Shown here in pieces: positions 1-8,811 of a DNA stretch of 64,000 nt; position 1 is the stretch's first letter, and each line of letters begins with the position of its first letter. A program made the position numbers and the translations under genes. The stretch is from Virgibacillus halodenitrificans JCM 12304 (GTDB taxonomy: Bacteria; Bacillota; Bacilli; Bacillales; Amphibacillaceae): assembly GCF_001310895.1 (NCBI RefSeq), contig NZ_BAZS01000016.1:1-64000 (forward strand). Direction: 5' to 3'. The notes under the pieces were generated by a model. It was given only the letters and a program-made list of their open reading frames with translations, searched no databases and had not been told where the DNA came from.

Positions 1-58
1 GACTCCTGCCGGCGGAAAGCGTCCGCATGCAACGGAAATCAATGGGGCGCGTCTACTC
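1..58. repeat. GC-rich dispersed-repeat-like fragment at window edge
   Basis: The first ~58 bases are clearly more GC-rich than the rest and contain GACTCCTGC, GGCGGAAAGCGTCCGC and CGGAAATCAA. From memory these resemble short dispersed intergenic repeats common in Bacillaceae genomes. The element is cut by the window edge and occurs only once here, so its repeat nature is inferred. Confidence 0.4.
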
Positions 59-348
59 AAATATTTCACTGAGCTTTTTATAAGCCAAGTTAGGTCGCAG
101 TTCCTTCCAACTACGAATTGAACAAAATATGTTTTTTCTAACAATTGCAATAGAACCAAAGAATAAAATTTTGTTCTTTATCATTTTCAAAGTATTAACT
201 GGGGCATGGAGTTTCAGTAAACTGACTATCTGGTTGGGATAAAGTCTGATAGTTTTTCGTTGTGACAAGTAATCGCGAACTTCCTTTGACACTCTAGGAA
301 GTTTCATTCAATGTAAAACGGGAATTGTTGTTTATAGGAGGGATAATT

Positions 349-666
349 ATGGCTGATAGAAAGCATTATTTTGTAACAGTTGATACGCAAGATATTAGAG
401 AGGTATCACTTCCGGGAAGCGGTATTGAATATGAGATTATTGCAGACCATAATGAAATCGAGCAATTGAACGAATTATTTATGAAGAAGGACAAAAATGA
501 AAAAAAGGCAATGTCATTTTTAGCAAAACCATTTGATGAATGGGGAGCTGATGATGAAAGAAATGCGTATGATGACCATATGATGAGAATTTTTCAAATG
601 TTATATGAGCTGGGAACAGATGATACAAAAACAAAAATTTATGAATTAGGAATAATTAATCGTTAA
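349..666 (+). CDS. Small acidic protein of unknown function
   Basis: A 105-residue protein starting MADRKHYFVT at an ATG preceded by a good ribosome binding site (TAGGAGGGA). An in-frame start 24 bases upstream exists but has no such site. The protein is acidic and soluble with no signal peptide or membrane segment. It looks two-part: a beta-rich N-terminal half (HYFVTVDTQDI, EYEIIADHNEI) and a helical acidic C-terminal half. I do not recognise the family and assign no function. It stands alone, with no visible operon partner, and occupies the place upstream of xerC where trmFO lies in B. subtilis. Confidence 0.75.
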   Translation: MADRKHYFVTVDTQDIREVSLPGSGIEYEIIADHNEIEQLNELFMKKDKNEKKAMSFLAKPFDEWGADDERNAYDDHMMRIFQMLYELGTDDTKTKIYELGIINR

Positions 667-746
667 TTTGACCATACAAGTAATACCAGTCTGTTCATAA
701 AATTTTCACCTTCTAAATTTTTCTAAATAAAATAAAAGGCTGATGT

Positions 747-775
747 TTGACTAATTTTTTTGATGTAGCTATAAT
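747..775 (+). promoter_or_regulatory. Sigma-A-type promoter of unknown target
   Basis: TTGACT at 747-752 and TATAAT at 770-775 are separated by exactly 17 bases, an almost ideal vegetative promoter. The next gene is xerC, about 180 bases downstream, which also has a nearer promoter. A 14-base palindrome starts at the last base of the -10 box. Confidence 0.6.
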
Positions 776-788
776 TACCAATTGGTAA
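775..788. promoter_or_regulatory. Perfect 14-bp palindrome over the predicted transcription start
   Basis: TTACCAATTGGTAA is perfectly self-complementary and lies directly downstream of, and touching, the TATAAT box of the 747-775 promoter. That is the expected position of a repressor operator. No regulator gene is adjacent, so the binding protein is unknown. Confidence 0.45.
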
Positions 789-907
789 GGATATTTACTT
801 GACAATAAATTTGTCCTAACAAATCCAGCCATAATATGTAATAGGAAAGAAAAACCAGAGTGGAAATAATTTGTTTCAGAATTTTGTTGCAATTTAGTTA
901 AATTTAT

Positions 908-936
908 TGCAATACATTTTATTGTATGGTATGATT
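908..936 (+). promoter_or_regulatory. Probable xerC-hslVU-codY promoter
   Basis: TTGCAA (908-913), a 17-base spacer and TATGAT (931-936) precede xerC. Transcription would start about 20 bases before the TTG start codon, leaving room for the GAGGTGG ribosome binding site. In B. subtilis this gene cluster is transcribed as one unit from a promoter in the same position. Confidence 0.6.
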
Positions 937-963
937 TATTCGCTGTTCAAATGAGGTGGAACC

Positions 964-1878
964 TTGACTAATTTCAGTACTGCTTCTAAAGCATTTACGA
1001 CATATTTGCAAATTGAAAAGAATGCCTCTCCCTACACTGTAAAATATTATCTTAGTGATCTGGAGGATTTTTTTTGCTTTTTAAAAGAAGAAGAAATTCC
1101 AGACATAGATGATGTTGATCAGGCGGTTATCAGGTTATTTCTCACCAGGTTGTATAATAAACAACTCGATAGAAGAAGTGTTTCACGGAAAGTCTCCTCG
1201 TTGCGCAGCTTTTATAAATTTATGGAGCGCGAGGGGCTTTTTACCAAAAATCCATTTATGAACATTAAGTTACCGAAAACCAAAAAAGCAATCCCGGGTT
1301 TTTTGTATAGTGAGGAACTTGAAAAGCTATTTGATGTCAGTGATCTGACTAACCCCATGGGACAGCGTAATCAAGCTCTTCTAGAAACTTTATATGCTAC
1401 TGGCATGAGGGTGAGTGAGTGTGAAAAGCTCAAGATGAAGGATATTGATTTTTCAATTGGAACAATGTTGGTACAAGGGAAAGGTAGAAAAGAAAGATAT
1501 ATACCTTTTGGAAGATTTGCAGAAATAGCTCTTGAAACGTACATAAATGAAGGGCGGCAAAAGTTACTGGAAAACAGTAATACATCCAGCCAGATGGTAT
1601 TTCTAAATTCACGTGGGAACCCTTTAACTTCTAGAGGTATTCGTCTGATTTTAAATAAAATGGTTGAGGAAGCTGCATTAACGGTACATCTTCATCCACA
1701 TAAATTAAGACATACGTTTGCTACTCATCTACTTAATGAGGGCGCAGATTTGCGAAGTGTTCAGGAGCTGCTGGGGCATGAAAATTTATCATCAACACAG
1801 ATATATACCCATGTTACAAAAGACCATTTACGCAAAGTTTACATGAATAGCCATCCACGGGCTAATCAAAACGGGTAA
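964..1878 (+). CDS. xerC: Site-specific tyrosine recombinase XerC
   Basis: A 304-residue tyrosine recombinase that with XerD resolves chromosome dimers at dif during division (CodV in B. subtilis). It has an N-terminal SAM-like core-binding domain (about residues 1-90) and a C-terminal catalytic domain. All catalytic residues are visible: Arg149, Lys173, His246, Arg249, His272 and the nucleophile Tyr281 in TQIYTHV. The start is a TTG after GAGGTGG. It leads the xerC-hslV-hslU-codY cluster, the same order as in B. subtilis. A mobile-element integrase is unlikely given this location and near-exact family length. Confidence 0.95.
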   Translation: MTNFSTASKAFTTYLQIEKNASPYTVKYYLSDLEDFFCFLKEEEIPDIDDVDQAVIRLFLTRLYNKQLDRRSVSRKVSSLRSFYKFMEREGLFTKNPFMNIKLPKTKKAIPGFLYSEELEKLFDVSDLTNPMGQRNQALLETLYATGMRVSECEKLKMKDIDFSIGTMLVQGKGRKERYIPFGRFAEIALETYINEGRQKLLENSNTSSQMVFLNSRGNPLTSRGIRLILNKMVEEAALTVHLHPHKLRHTFATHLLNEGADLRSVQELLGHENLSSTQIYTHVTKDHLRKVYMNSHPRANQNG

Positions 1879-1892
1879 GAGGGGTGAGATTA

Positions 1893-2438
1893 TTGGCTAA
1901 TGAAATGCACGCTACTACTATATTTGCAATAAAGCATAATGGCCAATGTGCCATGAGTGGAGATGGGCAAGTTACATTGGGAAACGCGGTTGTAATGAAA
2001 CATAAAGCCAAAAAAGTTCGTACCTTATTTAAAGGTCAAGTTCTGGCAGGATTTGCAGGATCTGTTGCTGATGCTTTTACCTTGTTTGAAAAATTTGAGA
2101 CAAAACTGGAAGCATATAACGGAAATCTGGCTAGAGCTTCTGTAGAACTAGCTAAAGAATGGCGTAGTGATAAAGTTTTAAGAAAATTGGAAGCTATGCT
2201 AATTGTTATGGACAAAGAGAATATGTTTCTTGTATCTGGTACAGGAGAAGTAATTGAGCCAGATGACGGAATACTTGCAATCGGTTCTGGAGGTAATTAT
2301 GCGCTTAGTGCAGGAAGAGCGTTAGCTAGATATTCTAATCACCTAACTGCAAAAGAAATTGCTGAAGCTGCAATGAAAATTGCAGGAGAAATATGTGTCT
2401 ACACAAATGACCATATTACATTAGAGGTACTTGACTAA
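1893..2438 (+). CDS. hslV: ATP-dependent protease subunit HslV (ClpQ/CodW)
   Basis: The 181-residue peptidase subunit of the two-component HslVU protease, which forms double hexameric rings capped by HslU. GDGQVT, the [10 protein letters not shown] stretch and the C-terminal GEICVYTND are typical. The TTG start at 1893 has AGGGGTGAG at a good distance; an in-frame GTG at 1884 overlaps that site and is less likely. The N terminus reads Met-Ala-Asn-Glu-Met-His-Ala-Thr-Thr, so the N-terminal serine reported for B. subtilis CodW is absent and the usual threonine is the likelier nucleophile. It sits 18 bases before hslU. Confidence 0.95.
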   Translation: MANEMHATTIFAIKHNGQCAMSGDGQVTLGNAVVMKHKAKKVRTLFKGQVLAGFAGSVADAFTLFEKFETKLEAYNGNLARASVELAKEWRSDKVLRKLEAMLIVMDKENMFLVSGTGEVIEPDDGILAIGSGGNYALSAGRALARYSNHLTAKEIAEAAMKIAGEICVYTNDHITLEVLD

Positions 2439-2456
2439 AAGGAGGCCTTTCTATAA

Positions 2457-3854
2457 ATGGGTATAAACTACACTCCTAAGCAAATAGTTGACCAATTGGA
2501 CAAATATATTATTGGTCAAAGAAATGCGAAAAGATCAGTTGCTGTTGCATTACGAAATCGTTACAGACGAATGCATGTGGAGGAAACAATTAAAGATGAG
2601 ATTGTTCCGAAAAACATTTTAATGATTGGCCCGACTGGGGTAGGTAAGACAGAAATTGCAAGGCGTCTTGCTAAATTAGTAGGTGCTCCATTTGTGAAGG
2701 TGGAGGCCACTAAATTTACAGAAGTTGGCTATGTCGGTAGAGATGTGGAGTCCATGGTTCGTGACCTCGTGGAAATGGCTATAAGGATGGTAAAAGAGGA
2801 ACAAATCAACGAAGTAAAAGGTAAGGCGGAAATAGAGGCAAATAAGAAGCTTGTTAAACTGTTGGTACCTCAAGTGAAAAAAGAAAACAATATTAAAAAT
2901 CCATTTGAAATGCTTTTTTCAGGTCAAGCAAATAGTGATACTGAAAACAGTAACGAAAAGGATCTTGATGAAGAGATTATTAGTAAAAGAAAACGAGTTG
3001 AACATCAATTGCAGTTGGGTGAACTTGAAGATCACTTAGTCACAATTGAAATAGAAGAAACTCCACCTTCTATGTTTGATATGCTGCAAGGTTCGGGTAT
3101 GGAACACATGGGCATGAATATGCAAGATGCCTTCAGTCAGTTTATGCCTAAGAAGACTAAGAAGAGAAAGCTCCCAGTTTCAGAAGCGAGAAAAGTTTTA
3201 ACACAGCAAGAAGCTGCAAAACTTGTAGATATGGAAGAGGTATCCCAAACGGCTATAGAGCGGGCTGAACAAGCTGGAATAATTTTTATCGACGAAATCG
3301 ATAAAGTTGCCGCAAAGCAAGATAACACAGCGAATGTTTCTAGGGAGGGAGTCCAACGAGACATTCTTCCTATAGTTGAAGGTTCAACTGTAACTACGAA
3401 ACACGGAACGGTGAAAACGGACCATATGCTATTTATTGCTGCTGGAGCTTTCCATATGGCGAAACCTTCTGATTTAATTCCTGAACTTCAGGGTAGATTC
3501 CCCATTAGGGTGGAATTAGAAAAACTATCTGTTGAGGATTTTACCAGAATACTAAAAGAACCTTCTAACGCCTTGTTAAAACAATATAAAGCCCTGATGA
3601 AGACGGAAGGTATAAACCTTGTTTTTACGGACGAAGCTATAGATAGATTAGCGGAAGTCGCCTACCAGGTGAATCAGGATACCGATAATATCGGAGCAAG
3701 ACGTCTTCACACTATATTGGAAAAACTTTTAGAAGATCTATCATTTGAAGCTCCGAATATTAATATGGAGAAGATAGAGGTTACACCTGCATATGTTGAT
3801 GAAAAGCTAAGTTCTATTGTAAAAAACAAAGATCTAAGCCAATTTATACTATAA
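2457..3854 (+). CDS. hslU: HslU ATPase (ClpY/CodX)
   Basis: A 465-residue AAA+ unfoldase that feeds substrates into HslV. Walker A GPTGVGKT is at residues 58-65 and Walker B IIFIDEID near residue 275. The variable, charged intermediate (I) domain lies between them, roughly residues 110-240, and the C terminus ends in the LSQFIL tail that docks into HslV. AAGGAGG precedes the ATG. Length and domain order are normal. It is flanked by hslV and codY, the family's standard Bacillus context. Confidence 0.96.
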   Translation: MGINYTPKQIVDQLDKYIIGQRNAKRSVAVALRNRYRRMHVEETIKDEIVPKNILMIGPTGVGKTEIARRLAKLVGAPFVKVEATKFTEVGYVGRDVESMVRDLVEMAIRMVKEEQINEVKGKAEIEANKKLVKLLVPQVKKENNIKNPFEMLFSGQANSDTENSNEKDLDEEIISKRKRVEHQLQLGELEDHLVTIEIEETPPSMFDMLQGSGMEHMGMNMQDAFSQFMPKKTKKRKLPVSEARKVLTQQEAAKLVDMEEVSQTAIERAEQAGIIFIDEIDKVAAKQDNTANVSREGVQRDILPIVEGSTVTTKHGTVKTDHMLFIAAGAFHMAKPSDLIPELQGRFPIRVELEKLSVEDFTRILKEPSNALLKQYKALMKTEGINLVFTDEAIDRLAEVAYQVNQDTDNIGARRLHTILEKLLEDLSFEAPNINMEKIEVTPAYVDEKLSSIVKNKDLSQFIL

Positions 3855-3881
3855 CAATATTGAATTGAATGGAGGATTATC

Positions 3882-4661
3882 ATGGAATTATTAACTAGAG
3901 CAAGAAAAATCAACGCAATGTTACAGAAAGCTACAGGAAAATCGGTGAATTTTAACGACATGTCTGCATCACTAAGAGAGGTAATCAAAGGGAATGTATA
4001 CATTCTAAGCAGAAGAGGAAAATTATTAGGATTTGCCATTAATCAGGAAATTGAGAACGAACGTATGAAAAATATGCTCGAAGAAAGACAATTCCCTGAA
4101 GAGTATACGCAAGGATTATTTAATATACATGAAACAACTGCAAATCTTGATATTGATAGCCCGCATACTGTGTTTCCAGTGGAAAACAAGGATTTGTTTA
4201 AAAATGGTTATACAACAATTGTGCCAATCATTGGAGGCGGAGAGCGTCTAGGAACATTGGTGCTTGGAAGACTATCAGAAACTTTTAATGATGATGACTT
4301 ACTTTTGGCTGAGTATGGAGCAACAGTTGTAGGTATGGAAATTCTGCATGAAAAAACTGAAGAAATCGAAATGGAAGCAAGAAGCAAAGCTGTTGTTCAA
4401 ATGGCAATCAGCTCGTTATCTTACAGTGAATTGGAAGCAATTGATCACATTTTTGAAGAACTTAATGGCCATGAAGGGCTTTTAGTTGCAAGCAAGATAG
4501 CTGACAGAGTTGGTATCACAAGATCTGTAATTGTTAATGCATTACGTAAACTAGAAAGTGCTGGTGTAATTGAATCACGTTCTTTAGGGATGAAAGGAAC
4601 GTATATCAAAGTGCTTAATAGCAAATTCCTTGTCGAATTAGAAAAACTGCGTTCAAGATAA
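3882..4661 (+). CDS. codY: Global transcriptional regulator CodY
   Basis: A 259-residue GTP- and branched-chain-amino-acid-responsive repressor of nutrient-starvation genes in Firmicutes. The N-terminal ligand-binding GAF domain covers about residues 1-155. The C-terminal winged helix-turn-helix is visible as [20 protein letters not shown]. Length matches the family exactly. TGGAGGA precedes the ATG. It ends the xerC operon and is followed by two strong terminators. In B. subtilis CodY represses the fla/che operon immediately downstream, but I saw no clear match to the CodY box in front of flgB here. Confidence 0.97.
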   Translation: MELLTRARKINAMLQKATGKSVNFNDMSASLREVIKGNVYILSRRGKLLGFAINQEIENERMKNMLEERQFPEEYTQGLFNIHETTANLDIDSPHTVFPVENKDLFKNGYTTIVPIIGGGERLGTLVLGRLSETFNDDDLLLAEYGATVVGMEILHEKTEEIEMEARSKAVVQMAISSLSYSELEAIDHIFEELNGHEGLLVASKIADRVGITRSVIVNALRKLESAGVIESRSLGMKGTYIKVLNSKFLVELEKLRSR

Positions 4662-4663
4662 AT

Positions 4664-4697
4664 ACAAAAAGCTGGGTTTTAGTACCCAGCTTTTTGT
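4664..4697 (+). terminator. codY terminator
   Basis: A perfect 14-base-pair stem (ACAAAAAGCTGGGT pairing with ACCCAGCTTTTTGT) and a 6-base loop begin directly after the codY stop codon, with a U-rich 3' arm. Confidence 0.9.
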
Positions 4698-4754
4698 ATG
4701 TGTAAAAAGAGTTAAATAATATATTTATAAAATGACTATATCTAAAAAGATCTA

Positions 4755-4781
4755 AAAGCACTATGTTCCGTGCTTTTTTTT
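4755..4781 (+). terminator. Second terminator between codY and flgB
   Basis: AAAGCAC and GTGCTTT form a 7-bp stem around an 8-base loop, followed by an uninterrupted run of T. With the first hairpin it insulates the fla/che operon from codY transcription. Confidence 0.7.
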
Positions 4782-4864
4782 ATAGGCATTAAGTTTTTCG
4801 CTTGTTTAGTTCCATAATTAACTAAAAAACAAGGAAAAAATTACTAGTTATTATTAACCATATT

Positions 4865-4884
4865 ATTTTCTTATTAAAGAAAAT
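4865..4884. promoter_or_regulatory. 20-bp palindrome upstream of the fla/che promoter
   Basis: ATTTTCTT-ATTA-AAGAAAAT is a perfect inverted repeat with 8-base arms, ending 12 bases before the -35 box of the flgB promoter. Its location suits a regulator binding site. The arms resemble the halves of a CodY box but the spacing is too long, so I do not call it one. Confidence 0.4.
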
Positions 4885-4896
4885 GTCGAAAAGTAA

Positions 4897-4925
4897 TAGA
4901 CTTTATAGGCTAATTAACATACAAT
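4897..4925 (+). promoter_or_regulatory. Candidate sigma-A promoter of the fla/che operon
   Basis: TAGACT (4897-4902), a 17-base spacer and TACAAT (4920-4925) lie 46 bases before the flgB start codon. I could not find a good sigma-D motif in the same gap. In B. subtilis the operon is driven mainly from a sigma-A promoter in this position. Confidence 0.55.
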
Positions 4926-4971
4926 ATTCGTAGGAAAAAAATGTTTATGTCCGTCGAAGGAGGTAAAAAAT

Positions 4972-5361
4972 TTGTCATTGTTTGGAAGCACTATTAATAA
5001 TTTGGAAAATGCACTTGGATATTCTTCGGCAAAGAATAAGGCTATATCCAATAATATAGCAAATATCGACACACCGAATTATAAAGCGAAAGATGTTGCT
5101 TTTAATGATGTGTTAAAACAAACCCTCTCTACATTGGAAGCTAAAAGAACTAATGAGAAACATTTGACTTTCAATAATATCGATTCGTCTTTTCGAACGA
5201 TAAATAAAAATAATACTGTCTATAACCATAATGGTAATAATGTAGACGTAGATAAGGAAATGGCTGATTTAGCAAAAAACCAAATATATTATCAATCTCT
5301 TGTTGACCGTATCAATGGAAAGTTCGGGAGCTTGCAGAAAGTGATTAGAGGGGGGAACTAA
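4972..5361 (+). CDS. flgB: Flagellar basal-body rod protein FlgB
   Basis: A 129-residue proximal rod subunit exported through the flagellar type III system. It carries the rod/hook family N-terminal motif SNNIANIDTPNYKAKD (about residues 25-40) and a C-terminal amphipathic helix for polymerisation. The start is TTG, chosen because a full AAGGAGGT site lies 7 bases upstream. It is the first gene of the fla/che operon, directly followed by flgC. Length is normal for Bacillaceae. Confidence 0.95.
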   Translation: MSLFGSTINNLENALGYSSAKNKAISNNIANIDTPNYKAKDVAFNDVLKQTLSTLEAKRTNEKHLTFNNIDSSFRTINKNNTVYNHNGNNVDVDKEMADLAKNQIYYQSLVDRINGKFGSLQKVIRGGN

Positions 5362-5364
5362 TAA

Positions 5365-5811
5365 GTGTCAATTTTTAATTCAATAAACTCCAGTGCGAGT
5401 GCGTTAACAGCACAAAGATTAAGAATGGATGTAGTATCTTCTAACATAGCAAATGCGCAAACGACTAGAGCTACCATGGAAGATGGGGAATATGTACCTT
5501 ACAGACGAAAAATAGTATCAATGGAGCCAAAGCAAGCTAGTTTCAGCTCTTTATTACATAAAGCTACAGGATCAAGCACAACGGCTGGGGTAAAGGTTTC
5601 ACAGATCAAGGAAGACCAATCGCCATTTAAACTAGTTTATGATCCTACCCATTCAGATGCAAATGAGCAAGGTTATGTTCAGCTTCCGAATGTTGATCCA
5701 TTAAAGGAAATGGTTGATTTAATGAGCTCGACCCGTTCCTATGAAGCGAATATTACTTCTTTGAATGCAAGTAAGGCTATGTTATTAAAAGCATTGGAAA
5801 TTGGAAAATAA
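5365..5811 (+). CDS. flgC: Flagellar basal-body rod protein FlgC
   Basis: A 148-residue proximal rod protein. The N-terminal helix and SSNIANAQTTR motif (about residues 25-37) and the C-terminal SYEANITSLNASKAMLLKAL helix are diagnostic. It starts at GTG three bases after the flgB stop, with GAGGGGGG inside the end of flgB as ribosome binding site. With FlgB and FliE it forms the rod base on the MS ring. Nothing unusual is seen. Confidence 0.95.
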   Translation: MSIFNSINSSASALTAQRLRMDVVSSNIANAQTTRATMEDGEYVPYRRKIVSMEPKQASFSSLLHKATGSSTTAGVKVSQIKEDQSPFKLVYDPTHSDANEQGYVQLPNVDPLKEMVDLMSSTRSYEANITSLNASKAMLLKALEIGK

Positions 5812-5827
5812 TATAGGAGGTTAAGAA

Positions 5828-6133
5828 ATGAAAACAATAATCAACCCTATGCCTAACTCACTTATACCCGTTTCTCAAGATATGAAACCTAAAATTTCAC
5901 CGGGAAAAGCACAAGCTAATTTTGCTAACTCCCTAAAATCAGCGATGAATGAGGTAAACAAGGCACAAATAGCCTCCGATAAAAAAACGGATGATTTAAT
6001 TAACGGAAAAGTGGATGACTTGCATGAGGTGATGATTACAGCACAAAAGGCAAGTATTACTTTGGATACTACAGTACAAATACAACGTAAGGCAATTGAT
6101 GCTTATAATGAAATAATGCGAATGCAAGTATAA
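5828..6133 (+). CDS. fliE: Flagellar hook-basal body complex protein FliE
   Basis: A 101-residue export substrate that joins the FliF MS ring to the FlgB/FlgC rod. The family signature is the C-terminal half with DLHEVMITAQKASITLDTTV and RKAIDAYNEIMRMQV. The start is ATG after TAGGAGG. It completes the flgB-flgC-fliE trio. A weak terminator-like hairpin lies between it and fliF. Confidence 0.95.
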   Translation: MKTIINPMPNSLIPVSQDMKPKISPGKAQANFANSLKSAMNEVNKAQIASDKKTDDLINGKVDDLHEVMITAQKASITLDTTVQIQRKAIDAYNEIMRMQV

Positions 6134-6137
6134 TACA

Positions 6138-6169
6138 AAAATGCTATTAAATAGGCGTTTTATTTTTTT
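6138..6169 (+). terminator. Weak terminator-like hairpin between fliE and fliF
   Basis: AAAATGC and GCGTTTT can form a 7-bp stem (one G-U pair) around a 10-base loop, followed by ATTTTTTT. It lies inside an operon, so it might only attenuate transcription. Confidence 0.35.
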
Positions 6170-6190
6170 GGCACTTTGGTGGGGGAAACT

Positions 6191-7785
6191 ATGAAAGAAA
6201 AATTATTGAAATGGAAAGAAACTTTAACCAGTTGGTGGACACAGCGAACGAAAAGTCAAAAATTTATATTTTTTGGATCTATCTTTTTTGTGATCATCCT
6301 GGTAGCAGGGCTAATCTTATTTACATCAGGAAAGACTTTCGTCCCTTTATACAATAATTTGTCAATACAGGAAGTTGGTCAAATAAAAACGGAGTTAGAT
6401 GCTAGAGGTATTGAGTATGAGTTACAGGATGGAGGCACTACTATTCTTGTGCCGGAAGCCCAAGTCGACTCTCTGCTTGTAGATCTTGCTGGTCAAGGCA
6501 TTCCAGATAGCGGAGATATTGATTATTCTTTTTTTAGTGAGAATGCTTCCTGGGGTGTGACTGAAAATGAATTCAATATGATGAAATTAGATGCAATGCA
6601 AACAGAGCTTTCCAATATGATTGGGAAAATAGATGGTATTGAAGATGCTAAGGTAATGATTAATATGCCGGAAGAACCAGTTTTTGTTGATGAAAATTCT
6701 CAAACAGCCAGCGCATCTATTGTCCTGCAAACAAAACCTGGCTATGATTTTAAAAATAATCAAATTGAATCTTTATATCATTTAGTATCCAAAGCTGTTC
6801 CTAATCTACCAGCTGAAAATATAGTGATCATGGACCAGTACTCTAATTATTTTGACAGGGATGCACAAGCAACACAGGATCTCAAGATACATATACATAC
6901 CAGCAATCTGTTAAAAAGGATATAGAGAAGGACATTCAACGTAGAATGCAACAAATGCTTGGCGCAATGGTTGGTATGGAAAATGTCATTGTTTCTGTAA
7001 CTTCTGATGTTGATTTTACACAGGAACAAAGGACTGAAAACATCGTAGAACCGGTAGATTTAGAAAACATGGAGGGTCTGCCTGTAAGTGTTGAGACGAT
7101 TAAGGAGACTTATTCGGGCAACCCACCTGTTGGAGGTACAACAGGGACCGGTGAAGAGGACATTCCAAACTATCCTGCCGCTGATGAGGATGGAAACGGC
7201 GATTATGAAATGACGAAAGAGACAGTTAATAACGAGTTTAGCAGAATCCAAAAAGATATTGTCGAAAGCCCATATAAAATTAGAGATCTTGGTATCCAAG
7301 TTGCTGTTAATAACAAAAAAGATACAAATGGAAAGGAAATACAGTTTCTTACCCAGCAGGAGCAGACAGCAGTAGAGCAAGGGATATCTTCTATCCTTAA
7401 TTCAATAGTTAGTACTTCCATAAGTAAAGAATATGGAGAGATTAATCCAGAAGAGAAGGTTTCTATCATCTTTCAAGAATTTAATGGAAAGCCTTCATTA
7501 CCTGATTCTAAAGTGAGCGCGATCCCGAAATGGTTGTATATAACAGGTGCAGCACTATTAATAATAATAATTCTATTAGCAATTCTACTTTTCCGCAAAA
7601 GAAACAATGAGGAAGAAGAAGAAATTGAAGAAGAGCTAACAGAAGAAAAAGTTACTACGGTACCTGAAATGCCGGATAATGAACAATCGGAAGCTGTTAT
7701 CCGCAGAAAACAATTAGAAAAGATAGCAAAAGAAAAGCCGGAAGATTTTGCGAAGTTGTTAAGAAGTTGGATAGGGGAAGATTAG
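6191..7785 (+). pseudogene. fliF: Flagellar MS-ring protein FliF, interrupted by one frameshift
   Basis: FliF builds the membrane MS ring that houses the export gate. The first part, from ATG 6191 (after GGTGGGGG), has a transmembrane segment at about residues 24-44 and the ring-building motif domains, then shifts frame and stops at 6925. The rest continues in another frame from about 6880 (SQDTYTYQQSVKKDIEKDIQ) to 7785 and includes the second transmembrane helix (WLYITGAALLIIIILLA) and the acidic FliG-binding tail. Adding one base at the GG of 6877-6878 gives one 531-residue protein of normal length. Sequencing error is likely; otherwise the flagellum would not assemble. Confidence 0.9.
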
Positions 7786-7797
7786 GAGGTAATTGGT

Positions 7798-8811
7798 ATG
7801 GCAAGACAAAAAGGAGTATTAACAGGTAAACAAAAGGCTGCAATTTTATTAATCTCCCTAGGTCCAGATGTATCAGCACAAGTTTATAAACATCTTTCCG
7901 AAGAAGAAATAGAAAAACTGAGTTTAGAGATTTCTTCAGTAAAAAAAGTAGATTCAAATGTGAAAGAAGAGGTGTTGGAACAATTTCACCAAATTGCTTT
8001 AGCGCAGGATTATATAACACAAGGTGGGATAGGATACGCAAAAACTGTACTTGAAAAAGCATTTGGTTCGCAAGAGGCTTCAAATATCATTAACAGATTG
8101 ACTTCTTCTTTACAGGTAAGACCTTTTGACTTTGCCAGAAAGGCTGATCCACAGCAAGTATTAAATTTCATACAAGGAGAACATCCACAAACGATTGCTT
8201 TAGTTTTATCCTATCTTGACCCTGAGCAATCCGGACAAATTTTGTCAGCATTACCTCAAGAAATGCAAGCTGATATCGCTAAACGAATTGCAACGATGGA
8301 TTCCACCTCACCGGAAATTATTAGTCAAGTGGAGCAAGTGCTTGAGAGAAATATTTCTTCTTCGTTAACGGAAGATTACACGCAAACTGGTGGGATTCAA
8401 GCAGTTGTTGAAGTATTAAACGGTGTTGATCGGAGTACTGAAAGAACAATTTTAGATGCACTTGAAATTCAGGATCCTGATCTGGCAGATGAAATTAAGA
8501 AGAGAATGTTTGTATTTGAAGATATTGTTATTCTCGACAATAGAGCGATCCAGCGGGTAATCAGGGAAGTAGATAATGATGATTTGCGACTATCCCTTAA
8601 AGTGGCTAGCGATGAAGTTAAAGATATTGTATTTAAAAACATGTCCCAGAGAATGGCAGAGACATTTAAAGAGGAAATGGAATATATGGGTCCTGTCAGA
8701 CTGCGTGATGTAGAGGAAGCGCAAACTAGAATTGTTGGAAGTATTCGTCGATTGGAAGATGTAGGAGAAATAGTGATTGCTCGTGGTGGAGGAGATGACA
8801 TTATTGTCTAA
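7798..8811 (+). CDS. fliG: Flagellar motor switch protein FliG
   Basis: A 337-residue rotor protein that binds FliF through its N-terminal domain and meets the MotA stator through its C-terminal domain. The middle-domain signature GEHPQTIALVLSYLDP is at about residues 125-140. The C-terminal charged motor helix appears in DLRLSLKVASDEVKDIVFKN. The start is ATG after GGAGG. The gene overlaps the start of fliH. Length is normal. Confidence 0.96.
   Translation: MARQKGVLTGKQKAAILLISLGPDVSAQVYKHLSEEEIEKLSLEISSVKKVDSNVKEEVLEQFHQIALAQDYITQGGIGYAKTVLEKAFGSQEASNIINRLTSSLQVRPFDFARKADPQQVLNFIQGEHPQTIALVLSYLDPEQSGQILSALPQEMQADIAKRIATMDSTSPEIISQVEQVLERNISSSLTEDYTQTGGIQAVVEVLNGVDRSTERTILDALEIQDPDLADEIKKRMFVFEDIVILDNRAIQRVIREVDNDDLRLSLKVASDEVKDIVFKNMSQRMAETFKEEMEYMGPVRLRDVEEAQTRIVGSIRRLEDVGEIVIARGGGDDIIV

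Noticed and set aside
53-307. 84-residue minus-strand reading frame
   Set aside because: No ribosome binding site, no recognisable motif, and the only minus-strand candidate in the window; probably chance in AT-rich intergenic DNA, though a remnant linked to the adjacent repeat cannot be excluded.
4865-4884. CodY box before flgB
   Set aside because: The arms resemble the CodY half-sites but the spacer is 8 bases rather than the short spacer of the consensus AATTTTCWGAAAATT.
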